Origin: Acidobacteriota bacterium
Lineage (GTDB): Bacteria > Acidobacteriota > Terriglobia > Bryobacterales > Bryobacteraceae
Length of the DNA stretch: 36,350 nucleotides
Assembly: GCA_025352795.1 (NCBI GenBank)
Contig: JANXSF010000040.1
Span: forward strand, 1-36,350
Reading direction: 5' to 3'
Positions 15,469 to 24,487 of the stretch are shown one piece after another (position 1 is the stretch's first letter; each line of letters starts with the position of its first letter). The position numbers and the translations under genes are program-made. A model generated the notes under the pieces. The model was given only the letters and a program-made list of their open reading frames with translations. It had not been told where the DNA came from and did no database searches.

Positions 15469-16685
15469 ATCGAAATCGGATTATGGATCAGTTGGATCGG
15501 CTGGCAAGCTTTTCTGACGTTCCAGCACCAGCCGTTACTCGAGTTGTATTTTCCCCAGTGGATCTTGCAGCGCGGGCCTATATTAAAGGGCTGTGCGATG
15601 GGTTCACTGTGCGGGAAGATGCGGTGGGCAATACGTTTATCCGCTGGGTTGGCGCGGAACCGGAGCTTGCCGCAGTTGGCACAGGATCCCATATCGACGC
15701 CATTCCACACTCCGGTCGTTACGACGGAACGGTGGGAGTTCTTGGTGGCTTGGAAGCTATGCAGGCTCTGCGCGAAAGTGGATTTCACCCACGACGTTCC
15801 ATTGAGTTACTCATGTTCACTTCTGAAGAGCCGACGCGTTTTGGCATTGGCTGCTTAGGAAGCCGCTTGCTTTGCGGCAGTCTCAGCGCCAGTGCCGGGG
15901 ATCGGCTGAAAGATACGACGGGCGCAACGTTGAATGAAGTCAGATCAGCCGCAGGCTTCACCGGTTCGTTGGAACAGGTGCGATTGCAGCCTGGTTACTA
16001 CCACGCCTTTGCCGAGCTGCACATTGAACAAGGGCCGCTGCTGGAGCAACGTGGCGTGCCGCTTGGGGTGGTTACAGCGATCGCCGCACCGGCCAGCTTG
16101 CGGATCACGATTGAGGGCGAAGGTGGCCATGCAGGCGCAGTGCTGATGCCGGGTCGTCGCGATGCGTTTCTGGGTGCGGCGGAGATTGCGTTGGCGCTGG
16201 AACAGGCGGCCAAGTCCAGTGGATCGATAGACACGGTGGCTACCACTGGCATTTGCAACATTTTCCCAGGAGCAGTGAACAGCATCCCCAGTCGAGTGGA
16301 AATGACTGTGGATGCCCGCGACATTGACCTTACCCGTCGTGATGTTATGCTAGCCGCACTGAGCACTGCTTGTGACAAGGTAAAGGCGGCACGAGGTCTG
16401 CAAATTCAGATTGAGGTTGTGAATGCCGACGCCCCTGCGCATTGCGATCCGCTAGTGGTGGATGTACTTGCGGAAAGCTGCGGCACCTGGAAATTTGATC
16501 GCATGGTGAGCCGCGCCTATCACGATTCGTTATTCCTATCGCGAATCGCGCCTACTGCTTTGTTGTTCATCCCCTGTCGAGGTGGCGTCAGTCACAGGCC
16601 GGATGAAAATGCTTCGCCCGAAGATATTGTACGGGGGATAGATGTATTGGCTCGCGCGTTGGCCAAGCTTGCAGAAGTTGCGTGA
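15459..16685 (+). CDS. Ureidoglycolate amidohydrolase-like M20 enzyme
   Basis: 408 residues from the ATG at 15459, inside the end of allE; the frame stays open to 15333 but that part lies over allE. It belongs to the same dinuclear metallopeptidase-like family as allC: GTGSHIDAIPH (His78), GRYDGTVG (Asp89), FTSEEPTRFG (Glu123/124), ELHIEQGP and VSHRPDE. The EEPTRFG form, in place of EEEGVRF, resembles what I recall of plant ureidoglycolate amidohydrolase. That enzyme converts ureidoglycolate to glyoxylate, CO2 and two ammonia, which is the single missing step of this operon. Position, family and motif agree, but the substrate is inference; a second carbamoylase is the alternative. Last gene of the operon. 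Confidence 0.8.
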   Translation: MQVNRNRIMDQLDRLASFSDVPAPAVTRVVFSPVDLAARAYIKGLCDGFTVREDAVGNTFIRWVGAEPELAAVGTGSHIDAIPHSGRYDGTVGVLGGLEAMQALRESGFHPRRSIELLMFTSEEPTRFGIGCLGSRLLCGSLSASAGDRLKDTTGATLNEVRSAAGFTGSLEQVRLQPGYYHAFAELHIEQGPLLEQRGVPLGVVTAIAAPASLRITIEGEGGHAGAVLMPGRRDAFLGAAEIALALEQAAKSSGSIDTVATTGICNIFPGAVNSIPSRVEMTVDARDIDLTRRDVMLAALSTACDKVKAARGLQIQIEVVNADAPAHCDPLVVDVLAESCGTWKFDRMVSRAYHDSLFLSRIAPTALLFIPCRGGVSHRPDENASPEDIVRGIDVLARALAKLAEVA

Positions 16686-16718
16686 AGGTCGCGTATCCAG
16701 CTAATCTACTTCATGTTT

Positions 16719-18091
16719 TTAATTTTGCACTGCTATAGTTAGTTCGTTACTCACTGGACCTTGAATGACAACTAACAAAATATCGTTTCGAGTGCCGGAT
16801 TCATTGGGCACAACGGCATTGATCTGCCACAGTCCTGGAAAGCCAGGGGCTAAGCCGCTGAACTGGATTGGCGATAGACGTCCCGTCAATGTAGACACCC
16901 GGCGTATCCACCGTTCGTGCCAGAGGACTTGCCGCGCTGGCCGCACCATCGGCAACCGGATTTGAAACTGTACCCTGTCCAGTTCCGAAGATACTGATCA
17001 CCTGACCACGACGGACTGGGCTTGATGCGGAAAGGATTTTGCCATTTTGATCGATTGCGGCAAACAAGCCAGGGGCACTGGGAAGAAGCGTCACTGAAGT
17101 ACGTGCAATGCGTTGTCCATTGAGCCGCACTTCCACTACCTGTTGACTGCTAACTAATGCGTTGGGCACTTGCACATTGATCTGATTGGCAGAGACAAAC
17201 AACAAAGGCACGGGCTTATCGGCAATCAAAACCTGCACGTTGTTTAACGTGGTGGACAATGGGAAGCTGGCAGCGGCTTGGGTAGTAACTCCAGTGAAAG
17301 TCCCGAAAACTGAGGCAAGCGATCCGGGGGCTACAGACGCGCCTGCGGTGCTGGAAGCAGCGTTCACTACGGCTGAATCTGCAGCCACTTCCAACACCCA
17401 AATTTCAGGTGTCGCAGGCAGTTTCTCCTTACTAATTTCCATATTGGATGGCTTGAATTTCAAGCCTGTAAAAGGTACGGCCATCTCTGGAAACGCGCCT
17501 GTTTGTACGGCTCCACCCAACCCGGTGCGGAAGTGCATCAAGATAGCGGCCTTGGGTTTCAATTGTTGAATAATGCGAGCGGCACCTTCGCCGGAAATTG
17601 TGGGGCCACCACCGCCGGGCATAAAGACCACGTCCAAATCTGTGAGATCGGCCAATTGGGCTGCTGTCAGCGTGTCCTGTCCGAAATCGCCGAAGTGTGC
17701 AAAACGCAAGCCACCCTGATTCCACCCAATGATGGAATTTTGCCCACGGGCGGCACCGTTTGTATTGTCATGAAAGCCGGGGATGATCACAAACGTTGTT
17801 CCAGCGGCACTCACTTCCTGATGAGCAGTGGCCGGGCGACCATCCACCAAAGTAAAGTTCCCTTTGACGCCTGCAGAAAAGTTATTGTCAGAATGATTGT
17901 GAGTGATGGTAACGGCGTCGGCGTTGAGCGTCGGAATGATGTACCAGGGTTGGCCGCAGGTGGATCGGTGATTACCACCGGCCCATTGTCTGAAGTTTGA
18001 ACGACGTAACATGCTGGCCGACCCAAGAGATGCGCACCCCTTGAGCGAAAGCACTGGCTGATATGACGATCAACAGAATCCAAAGTTTCAT
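16719..18091 (-). pseudogene. Secreted metallo-beta-lactamase-fold protein with TIGR03437 C-terminal domain, frameshifted
   Basis: Reading from the ATG at 18091 (AAGGGG six bases upstream) gives a signal peptide (MKLWILLIVISASAFAQG), then a beta-lactamase-fold hydrolase resembling UlaG/L-ascorbate lactonase-type proteins: THNHSD, GFHDN, HFGDFGQD, MPGGGG and MHFRTG. The C-terminal half is the TIGR03437 domain found repeatedly in Solibacter-type proteins, with SVFGTFTG and FVSANQINVQVP and, after a frame change, FSGLAPGFPGLWQINAVVP. The frame breaks three times: near 17985-17996 and 17944-17956 (each as if one base were lost) and near 16857-16868 (fits loss of one copy of a GTTCA repeat, or one extra base). 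Corrected, it is about 457-460 residues. The final His of the HxHxDH metal motif reads Asn. Either a pseudogene or assembly errors. Confidence 0.75.
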
Positions 18092-18136
18092 TGAAAACCC
18101 CTTGGATGGATTATAGTTCGTTCAACTGGGAGTTAT

Positions 18137-19615
18137 CTACAAAAGTTTGGCTTTCAGTAAATCATTTACAGCCCCAGGGGCGGCCTGTCCGCGAGATGCT
18201 TTCATGACCGCGCCCACCAAAAATCCAATGACTGTTGTCTTGCCGCTTTTGTACTGTTCCACTTGTTTGGGATTAGCTGCCAACACTTCGTCAATGATTT
18301 TTTCCAAAGCGCCTGTGTCGCTGATTTGACGCAGCCCTTCACGATCCATGATCACTTGCGCGGAATCCCCCGTAGCGAACATTTTAGGGAAGATGTCTTT
18401 GGCCAGCTTTCCTGACAAGTCTCCCTTGCCGATAAGGGTCACCAATTCACCCAGGTTTTCAGGAGTCAGTGGCGATTCGTGAATTTCTTTGGCTTCGGCT
18501 TTGAGCATGGCGGCCAGGTCACCCATCACCCAATTGGCGGCACCTTTCGGATCAGTGGAGGCTTTGACTGCGCGTTCGTAGTAATCGGCAATTTCGCGAG
18601 TTTGTGTAAGCACTCCGGAATCGTATTCATTCAGCCCAAACTCAGTTTCAAAACGCTTCCGACGCAGGGTGGGCAGCTCTGGCATTTCTGACTTAACACG
18701 GTTCAGCCATGTGTCACTAATTTCCAGCGGCACTAAATCAGGTTCAGGGAAATAGCGGTAATCATGAGCCATTTCCTTGCTGCGCATACTGACGGTTTCC
18801 AACGTATCGGAGTTGAACAGTCTGGTTTCCTGCTGCACTCTTCCACCAGCTTCAATGACCCCTATCTGGCGCTGAATCTCAAAATCAACAGCCATCTTCA
18901 GGAAGCGAAATGAATTGACGTTCTTCACTTCCACCTTGGTGCCGAACTGGGGTGCGCCCCACAAGCGGACGGAAACATTTGCGTCGCAACGCAGGTGACC
19001 CTTTTCCATGTCGCAAGTAGAAACTTCGGTGAACTGCATGGCCTGCTTTATTTCTGTGAGATAAGCATAGGCTTCATCGGAAGAACGCATGTCGGGTTCG
19101 CTGACAATTTCAATCAGCGGCGTGCCGGAACGATTGAGGTCCACGTAAGTATAGCGGTCTGAATCACGATGTCCATCGTGCATACTCTTACCGGCATCAT
19201 CTTCCATGTGGGCGCGGGTGACGCCAATGCGCTTCACACCAGAGTCTAGAACAATGTCCACAAAACCATGCTCGGCCACGGGCTTATCGTATTGCGAAAT
19301 TTGGTAGCCCTTAGGCAGATCGGGATAAAAGTAGTTCTTGCGGGAAAAGATAGACTTGGGTCGCACGGCACAATTGAGGGCCAGGCCAGCGCGAATGGCA
19401 AGTTCTACTGCTTGACGATTGAGCACCGGCAGCGCACCGGGCAGACCCAGGCAAACAGGACAAACATTGGTATTGGGAGCAGCTCCAAAGCCGGTGGCAC
19501 AGCCGCAGAAAATCTTAGTGCGAGTGGCCAACTGTACGTGAACTTCCAAGCCGATGACGGCCTCGTACTTCGCCATCACTTCGGTAGATGGCGTTTCGAG
19601 GAGAGTTGAGGACAT
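18137..19615 (-). CDS. gatB: Aspartyl/glutamyl-tRNA amidotransferase subunit B
   Basis: 492 residues, normal for GatB with a slightly long N-terminus; an alternative start at 19576 (MAKYEAVIGLEVHVQL) would give 479. The complex converts Glu-tRNA(Gln) or Asp-tRNA(Asn) to the amidated form. Visible features are EVHVQL, the zinc-binding FCGCAT and NVCPVCLGLPG cysteines, YFYPDLPKGYQISQYDKP, and the C-terminal YqeY-like tail domain with VGAVMKASRGQA. GatA and GatC are not in the window, so the genes are dispersed. The frameshifted lactamase-like gene follows 45 bases downstream on the same strand and might be co-transcribed. Confidence 0.96.
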   Translation of the reverse strand: MSSTLLETPSTEVMAKYEAVIGLEVHVQLATRTKIFCGCATGFGAAPNTNVCPVCLGLPGALPVLNRQAVELAIRAGLALNCAVRPKSIFSRKNYFYPDLPKGYQISQYDKPVAEHGFVDIVLDSGVKRIGVTRAHMEDDAGKSMHDGHRDSDRYTYVDLNRSGTPLIEIVSEPDMRSSDEAYAYLTEIKQAMQFTEVSTCDMEKGHLRCDANVSVRLWGAPQFGTKVEVKNVNSFRFLKMAVDFEIQRQIGVIEAGGRVQQETRLFNSDTLETVSMRSKEMAHDYRYFPEPDLVPLEISDTWLNRVKSEMPELPTLRRKRFETEFGLNEYDSGVLTQTREIADYYERAVKASTDPKGAANWVMGDLAAMLKAEAKEIHESPLTPENLGELVTLIGKGDLSGKLAKDIFPKMFATGDSAQVIMDREGLRQISDTGALEKIIDEVLAANPKQVEQYKSGKTTVIGFLVGAVMKASRGQAAPGAVNDLLKAKLL

Positions 19616-19762
19616 ATTCCATTTTCGTTGGGCATGGCCGGTTGACGCAAGTGGAAGAAGGTGCCGCCGACGCTTTCAAAGGTTATTTCAAGCGAACAAT
19701 GTTATTCTGTAAAATCGAAAGCGCCTTGCGGCAAAGCCTTTTGGTGCAAATGGGAGGAACGA

Positions 19763-20545
19763 TTGGTACGAAAAAGTACGGTGCTTCTTTCCCGTCTGAT
19801 GTCGATGTTTTGTCATGCGCCATGGCCCAATGGCTTTGCGGAGGGATCGCGATCCTACACAAATTTGCCGCACGCCCTGGACAGGTGGCTCGAAGTTTTA
19901 CCGGATTTTCGGAACCGCATTCAAAATGCCCACGTGATGGATTTCGGATGCGGGGAAGGCTTTCAAATGGTGGCTATGGCTGAAGCAGGGGCGGCCTCAG
20001 TATTGGGAGTGGAAATTGAACTTTGCGATTGCCAGGTTGCTGCGGAGTTGATTGCAGCGAGTCCGGCTGGAGACAAAATGCGGATTGAACATCAGGTTCC
20101 TCCGCTGTACTTTGCCGATGTGATCACCAGTCAAAACAGTTTTGAGCATTTCATGGAAGCTGAAAAGATCCTTTCAATTTGGAAGCAATGCTTATCGCCC
20201 AACGGTCAAGTACTGATCACATTCGCACCGCCCTGGTATTCACCATGGGGCGCCCACATGGCCTATTTTTGCCGATTGCCTTGGGTCCACTTATTCTTTT
20301 CGGAAGAAGTGGTGATGCATGTACGACGCAACTATCGCGATGATGGGGCCAGTACATACAGCGAAGCGCAACTATCGCAAATGTCACTTTCCCGATTTGA
20401 ACGTTTGGTACGGGACTCTGGATTTGAACTGGTCCAGGCTCGCTACGATTGTTCCTGGGGGCTGGACTTCTTGCGAGGGCTTCCGCTACTTCGCGAATTG
20501 TTTGTCAACCGAGTGACGGCAGTACTGAAGCATCCGGCGCGTTAA
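19763..20545 (+). CDS. Class I SAM-dependent methyltransferase
   Basis: 260 residues from the TTG at 19763. I choose it because GGAGG lies five bases upstream. A longer GTG-started frame from 19661 and a shorter ATG start at 19799 are possible. VMDFGCGEGFQ is motif I, the SAM-binding glycine loop. VLGVEIE supplies the acidic end of strand 2, and ITSQNSFEHF is motif IV. The EHFMEAEKILSIWKQCLSPNGQVLI stretch matches Methyltransf_11-type enzymes acting on small molecules or sugars. The N-terminal NGFAEGSRSYTNLPHALDRW region is shared by sugar/lipid-type members but gives no substrate. The gene is convergent with, and overlaps by 4 bases, the S9 peptidase. Confidence 0.85.
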   Translation: MVRKSTVLLSRLMSMFCHAPWPNGFAEGSRSYTNLPHALDRWLEVLPDFRNRIQNAHVMDFGCGEGFQMVAMAEAGAASVLGVEIELCDCQVAAELIAASPAGDKMRIEHQVPPLYFADVITSQNSFEHFMEAEKILSIWKQCLSPNGQVLITFAPPWYSPWGAHMAYFCRLPWVHLFFSEEVVMHVRRNYRDDGASTYSEAQLSQMSLSRFERLVRDSGFELVQARYDCSWGLDFLRGLPLLRELFVNRVTAVLKHPAR

Positions 20546-22518
20546 TGCAGATACTTCGAGTACCAATCCAAATAGCGCTTCAGCCGATCTTCTACATAAG
20601 ACGGCTTGGCAATACCGTGATGTTCGCCAGGGTAAATGATTAACTGCGTCTCAACGCCAGTGGTCTTTAATGCCTGGTACATTTGCTCGCCTCCGATGAT
20701 GGGTACGTTGAAATCCTTCTCACCGCCCAGGAAAAGAGTCGGGGTCTTTATCTTTTCCACTTCAAAGAATGGATAGCTCAGCTTCATCCAAAGATCCTTC
20801 GCTTTCCAGGGAGCCCCAACTTCCAATTCATATTGTTCAATGTACTGATCTGAGCCGAACAAAGAAATCTGCAAGGAAGAGCCTGCCCCGCTGATGCCTG
20901 CTTTGAAACGGCCATCTCGGGCAATTGTGTAGTTAGTCAAAATCGCTCCATAACTCCAGCCACCAATGCCCAGTCGTGCCGGGTCGGCGATTCCTAAGGC
21001 AACCACATGATCAACTCCAGCAAGCAAGTCCTCCACTTCTTTATTGCCCCAGTCAGCGAAAATAGCGGTTTGAAATGCTTCATCACGACCTGAGCTGCCT
21101 CGATAATTCACCGCCAGAACCGCGTAACCATTGGCCGCAAGCAAGTGGCGTTCGAACTGGAACGAGTGCGAGTCCTGACCGTTGGGTCCGCCATGGATAC
21201 GCAGTAGGAAAGGAATTTTTTGCCCGGCTTTGTAATCGGGTGGCAAGGTTAACAATCCATGCACTTCATTTCCACTTTTGTTATTGAAGCTGATCTTGCG
21301 CGATTCACCAAGGTTGATTTGCGCCAACCACTCGCTGTTATGGCTGGTCAATTCTCTTAGCTTGCCGTCTTCCAAGGCGAATATCTCAGAAGGCTTATCG
21401 TCGGTGGAAACCAGCGCCGCCATGTGGCTTTCACCCATGGACACTGCCGATACCAACGCCTTGGCATCGAGCATCTTTTTCACTGATCCGCCAGCTTTAG
21501 GAACGCGGACCGGATAGGTGAGCATGTCGTCGGTCACCAACACGCTGAGGTCTTCACCGGGCAGCACTCGAACGGACGAAACACTGCGGTCAAGGTTCGA
21601 TGTCAGAATGCGCGGCGAGCCTCCAGCAGCGGGAATGGCCGCTAACTTGGTGCGGTCATAGGCTGAAAATTTCGGCTCACGACCTTGTAAGTAGTACAAG
21701 GTTTTGCCATCCTGCGACCATGCCACATTACTGTTTGCGCCGCGAATTCCAAACCCGCTAGTAAGTTGCCTGACACTGCCACCTGCCTTCGATTCCACAA
21801 CCAACAACTGCCACAAATCTTTGTTGGACTCCTTACTGGAACGCTCAGCGACGAAGGCAATTTGTGAACCATCAGGAGACCAGACTGGACTTCTTTCTTC
21901 GAACTCTTCATTGGTCAACAGTTCCGATTTCTTTGCGGCGATGTCGAACAGGTAAATGCGATTCGGCTTCTTAGTGAGGTATCCGCCGTTGTCGTTTTTA
22001 AAGCGGTAGCGATCAATGACCAATGGTTTTACAGTCTTCTCTTTTTCGCCTTCTTTCTTCTTGTCTTCATCTTTTGGAGCAACCACCAGCGCCAGCCGTT
22101 TGCTATCGGGCGACCAGGAATAGTCAGTCACCCCGCCATCAATTTTGGTGAGTTGGACCGCTTCACCGCCCTGACGGTTGAGCATCCAAACCTGCGCACC
22201 ATCATCCTTTCCAGCGCGCGAACTGAGGAACGCAAGCCACTGATTATCGGGGCTCCATCGCGGACGATTTTCAGATTCTTTACTGGTGGTAAGACGCAGT
22301 CGCGCAGTGCCGTCCCACTTCGTCATCCAAACGTCGGTGTCTGATTTATCGGCTTCACGATCAATTGTGGAGACCGTGTAAGCGACCCATTGACCGTCAG
22401 GCGACACCTGGGGATCGGAAACAGTTTTCTGAAGGTGGACATCTTCCAGCTTCAAATTGCGCTTGGTCTGTGCAAAAAGCGAAGTGGCAATTGCGAGTAG
22501 AAAAAAGCAGCGGAGCAT
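20542..22518 (-). CDS. Secreted S9 family (prolyl oligopeptidase-type) peptidase
   Basis: 658 residues when started at the ATG at 22518, which gives a clean signal peptide (MLRCFFLLAIATSLFAQ). The longer frame from 22614 has no leader. Residues from about 30 to 390 are beta-propeller repeats of the TolB/PD40 kind (SPDGQWVAYT, RWSPDNQWLAFLSS, SWSPDSKRLALV, VWSPDGSQIAFV). The C-terminal alpha/beta hydrolase domain holds the triad: GGWSYG (Ser522), GEKDFNVP (Asp602) and GEHHG (His633). Acylaminoacyl-/dipeptidyl-peptidase relatives cleave short peptides in the periplasm. A Lys/Glu-rich insertion of about 15 residues (KDEDKKKEGEKEK) breaks the second propeller repeat. Confidence 0.92.
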   Translation of the reverse strand: MLRCFFLLAIATSLFAQTKRNLKLEDVHLQKTVSDPQVSPDGQWVAYTVSTIDREADKSDTDVWMTKWDGTARLRLTTSKESENRPRWSPDNQWLAFLSSRAGKDDGAQVWMLNRQGGEAVQLTKIDGGVTDYSWSPDSKRLALVVAPKDEDKKKEGEKEKTVKPLVIDRYRFKNDNGGYLTKKPNRIYLFDIAAKKSELLTNEEFEERSPVWSPDGSQIAFVAERSSKESNKDLWQLLVVESKAGGSVRQLTSGFGIRGANSNVAWSQDGKTLYYLQGREPKFSAYDRTKLAAIPAAGGSPRILTSNLDRSVSSVRVLPGEDLSVLVTDDMLTYPVRVPKAGGSVKKMLDAKALVSAVSMGESHMAALVSTDDKPSEIFALEDGKLRELTSHNSEWLAQINLGESRKISFNNKSGNEVHGLLTLPPDYKAGQKIPFLLRIHGGPNGQDSHSFQFERHLLAANGYAVLAVNYRGSSGRDEAFQTAIFADWGNKEVEDLLAGVDHVVALGIADPARLGIGGWSYGAILTNYTIARDGRFKAGISGAGSSLQISLFGSDQYIEQYELEVGAPWKAKDLWMKLSYPFFEVEKIKTPTLFLGGEKDFNVPIIGGEQMYQALKTTGVETQLIIYPGEHHGIAKPSYVEDRLKRYLDWYSKYLH

Positions 22519-22712
22519 TTCAATAATGGTACACGACGGGAAGATGCTTTGCCGTGCGGATGCTTCCATGCCCCTGTGGTGGAAATGTCGAAGTGGTCTC
22601 CTAAACCATGCCATGCAAGACAGGCTTGAACTCTTAAAATTAAACGTTCCGCCGCAATGACTGATACACTCGTGAGGAAAAACGTGGGTCCTAGTGGACC
22701 GAGGATCAAAGC

Positions 22713-23375
22713 ATGTGGAATGACACAGGTTTGCAACATGATGTGGAGAACGAAGTTGTTTATGAACTCAACGCCGAACTCAAACAGATCAGCGTGGTGG
22801 TCAAGAGCGGTGCCGTTGAACTGGGTGGGCACGTCGATAGCTTTTGGGAAAAATGTTCTGCGGAACGTGCTGCTTGGCGTATCGTCCATGTGAATCACGT
22901 TACCAACGGGATTCGTGTCATCATTCCATTTAATCAACAACGGGACGACGACGATATCACGCTGGCCGCCATGAGCAATCTTGAATGGAACTGCCTACTG
23001 CCAGAGACCGTGATAGTGCAGGTTTCCGGAGGACTGGTAACGCTTTCCGGCAGTGTCGAACGTCATCAGCAAAAGGAAGAAGCCTCGCGTGCGTTATCCA
23101 CTTTGAGCGGCATCACCGGCATTCACAATGAAATTGTGATTCAACCCAGAGCGGCTTCGGGAGACGTTAAATCACTCATCGAAGCGGCACTGCGACGCAA
23201 TGCCATTGTGGACAGTAGTCATATTAAGGTGCACGTTGGGAATGGGATCGCCAGCTTGCGAGGCACAGTTCGCTCACGAGCTGAGTACGACCAAACGATG
23301 CAAGCAGCATGGGCTGCACCGGGCATTACCAAGGTGGAAGATCACATCACCATCGGTTCTACTAAAAGTGATTAA
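22713..23375 (+). CDS. Triple BON-domain protein
   Basis: 220 residues built of three BON domains, roughly 8-75, 80-146 and 150-216. Each carries the V-x-G-x-V-x-L-x-G-x-V core (VKSGAVELGGHVDS, VSGGLVTLSGSVE, VGNGIASLRGTVRS). BON domains bind phospholipid or surfaces and occur in osmotic-stress proteins such as OsmY. No signal peptide is visible, so a cytoplasmic or peripherally membrane-bound role is possible. GAGG sits about 10 bases before the ATG. The gene is divergent from the S9 peptidase, and a GGACAGA/TCTGTCC hairpin follows it. Confidence 0.88.
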   Translation: MWNDTGLQHDVENEVVYELNAELKQISVVVKSGAVELGGHVDSFWEKCSAERAAWRIVHVNHVTNGIRVIIPFNQQRDDDDITLAAMSNLEWNCLLPETVIVQVSGGLVTLSGSVERHQQKEEASRALSTLSGITGIHNEIVIQPRAASGDVKSLIEAALRRNAIVDSSHIKVHVGNGIASLRGTVRSRAEYDQTMQAAWAAPGITKVEDHITIGSTKSD

Positions 23376-23393
23376 TAGTGGATATTGAGGGAA

Positions 23394-23415
23394 GGACAGA
23401 CCGGGCGATCTGTCC
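23394..23415. other. Intergenic hairpin between convergent genes
   Basis: GGACAGA and TCTGTCC form a perfect 7-bp stem around an 8-base loop. It lies between the stops of the BON gene and the YVTN-propeller gene, where a bidirectional terminator would be expected. No T-tract follows on either strand, so intrinsic termination is doubtful; it may be a short palindromic repeat. Confidence 0.45.
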
Positions 23416-23431
23416 CAAATAGGATAGACGG

Positions 23432-24454
23432 TTATTTTCCAACTACTAGAATGGAGAACGAATCAGGCACCATCTGGCCGCGCGTAGGTCGACTGCCGGC
23501 TGGCGTCGGTGGAGGCGGGGCGAATTCGGCAGTGATCAAAATCACGTGACCAGTCTTGCCATCGAAGGTGAGCGTTTTGGAACGAGGCGGTGTCTGCAGT
23601 GTCTGTTCAACAACAAAGCTGGTAGGACTTTTTTCCTTCACGATGGTCAGCGTACCGTCGCCTTGCGAACTGAATACCTCCATGGTCTTGGGATTGAACA
23701 CGGCACCATCAGTGCCACTTCCAATAGGAAGAGTGTCCAGAATTTTGCCGGTATCGGCGTTCACTACCACCATGGTTTGCGGGTTGCGACAAGTGGCAAA
23801 AAGGAGTCGATTCTTCAAATCCATAGCCAGTCCGGCGCAGGTGCCGCCTTTACCCGTCAGGTCGTAGTGGGCGGTTACAGTCATGGTTTTTGCGTCAATG
23901 ACCGCAATGTTTTCCTTGTCTTCAATGTCCACATAAATGTGACCCTTAAGATCGGAAACAGCCTGCTCAGGAGCACCACCCAAATCAATGGTGCCAGCAA
24001 TGGAACCGTCCTTGGCATTGATCACTGTAACGTTCGGATTGCTGTGACTGAATATGTAGACGCGGTCATTAAACGGATCGGCCAGAATGCCGTCGGGGCC
24101 GCCCTGGACGTCAATTGTCTTAATTGTCGCCAACGTTTTGGTGTCCCACATCACCACCGGTTTGCTGGAGCCGAAGCCATGACCAGACTTGGTATCCACA
24201 GCAGCGCCACGGGCACTGGCATTGGGAATTTCGCCTACAGATTCCAACGTGTCGAGATTGAAAACCAAGATGCGCCCTGGTGTTCCACTTCGAGGAATGT
24301 ATAGGCGGCGTGCGGCTTCATCAGCGTACACATAGTCAAACCCACCAGCACCTCCAACCTTTACCGTCTTGAGAATCTTATAAGGTGCTGCCGTTTGAGC
24401 TTGGGCGAATCCGCTTACGATTGCTATCCCCAATGTGATCCAAAATCTATTCAT
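23432..24454 (-). CDS. Secreted YVTN/YncE-like beta-propeller protein
   Basis: 340 residues. MNRFWITLGIAIVSGFAQAQ is a signal peptide. The rest is a seven-bladed-type propeller with repeats of the form V-I-D-A-K-T-M-T-V-T-A and V-V-N-A-D-T-G-K-I-L-D-T-L-P-I-G, typical of YVTN family proteins. These are secreted or periplasmic with mostly unknown ligands. The ATG at 24454 is preceded by AAGGAG with eight bases of spacing, better than the TTG one codon before. A Pro-rich insertion (APPPPTPAGSRPTRGQ) lies near the C-terminus. The gene has its own promoter region shared with no neighbour; the DUF2237 gene lies upstream on the same strand. Confidence 0.85.
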   Translation of the reverse strand: MNRFWITLGIAIVSGFAQAQTAAPYKILKTVKVGGAGGFDYVYADEAARRLYIPRSGTPGRILVFNLDTLESVGEIPNASARGAAVDTKSGHGFGSSKPVVMWDTKTLATIKTIDVQGGPDGILADPFNDRVYIFSHSNPNVTVINAKDGSIAGTIDLGGAPEQAVSDLKGHIYVDIEDKENIAVIDAKTMTVTAHYDLTGKGGTCAGLAMDLKNRLLFATCRNPQTMVVVNADTGKILDTLPIGSGTDGAVFNPKTMEVFSSQGDGTLTIVKEKSPTSFVVEQTLQTPPRSKTLTFDGKTGHVILITAEFAPPPPTPAGSRPTRGQMVPDSFSILVVGK

Positions 24455-24487
24455 CAAATTATCTCCTTAGTTAAGTATAGGGGCAGC

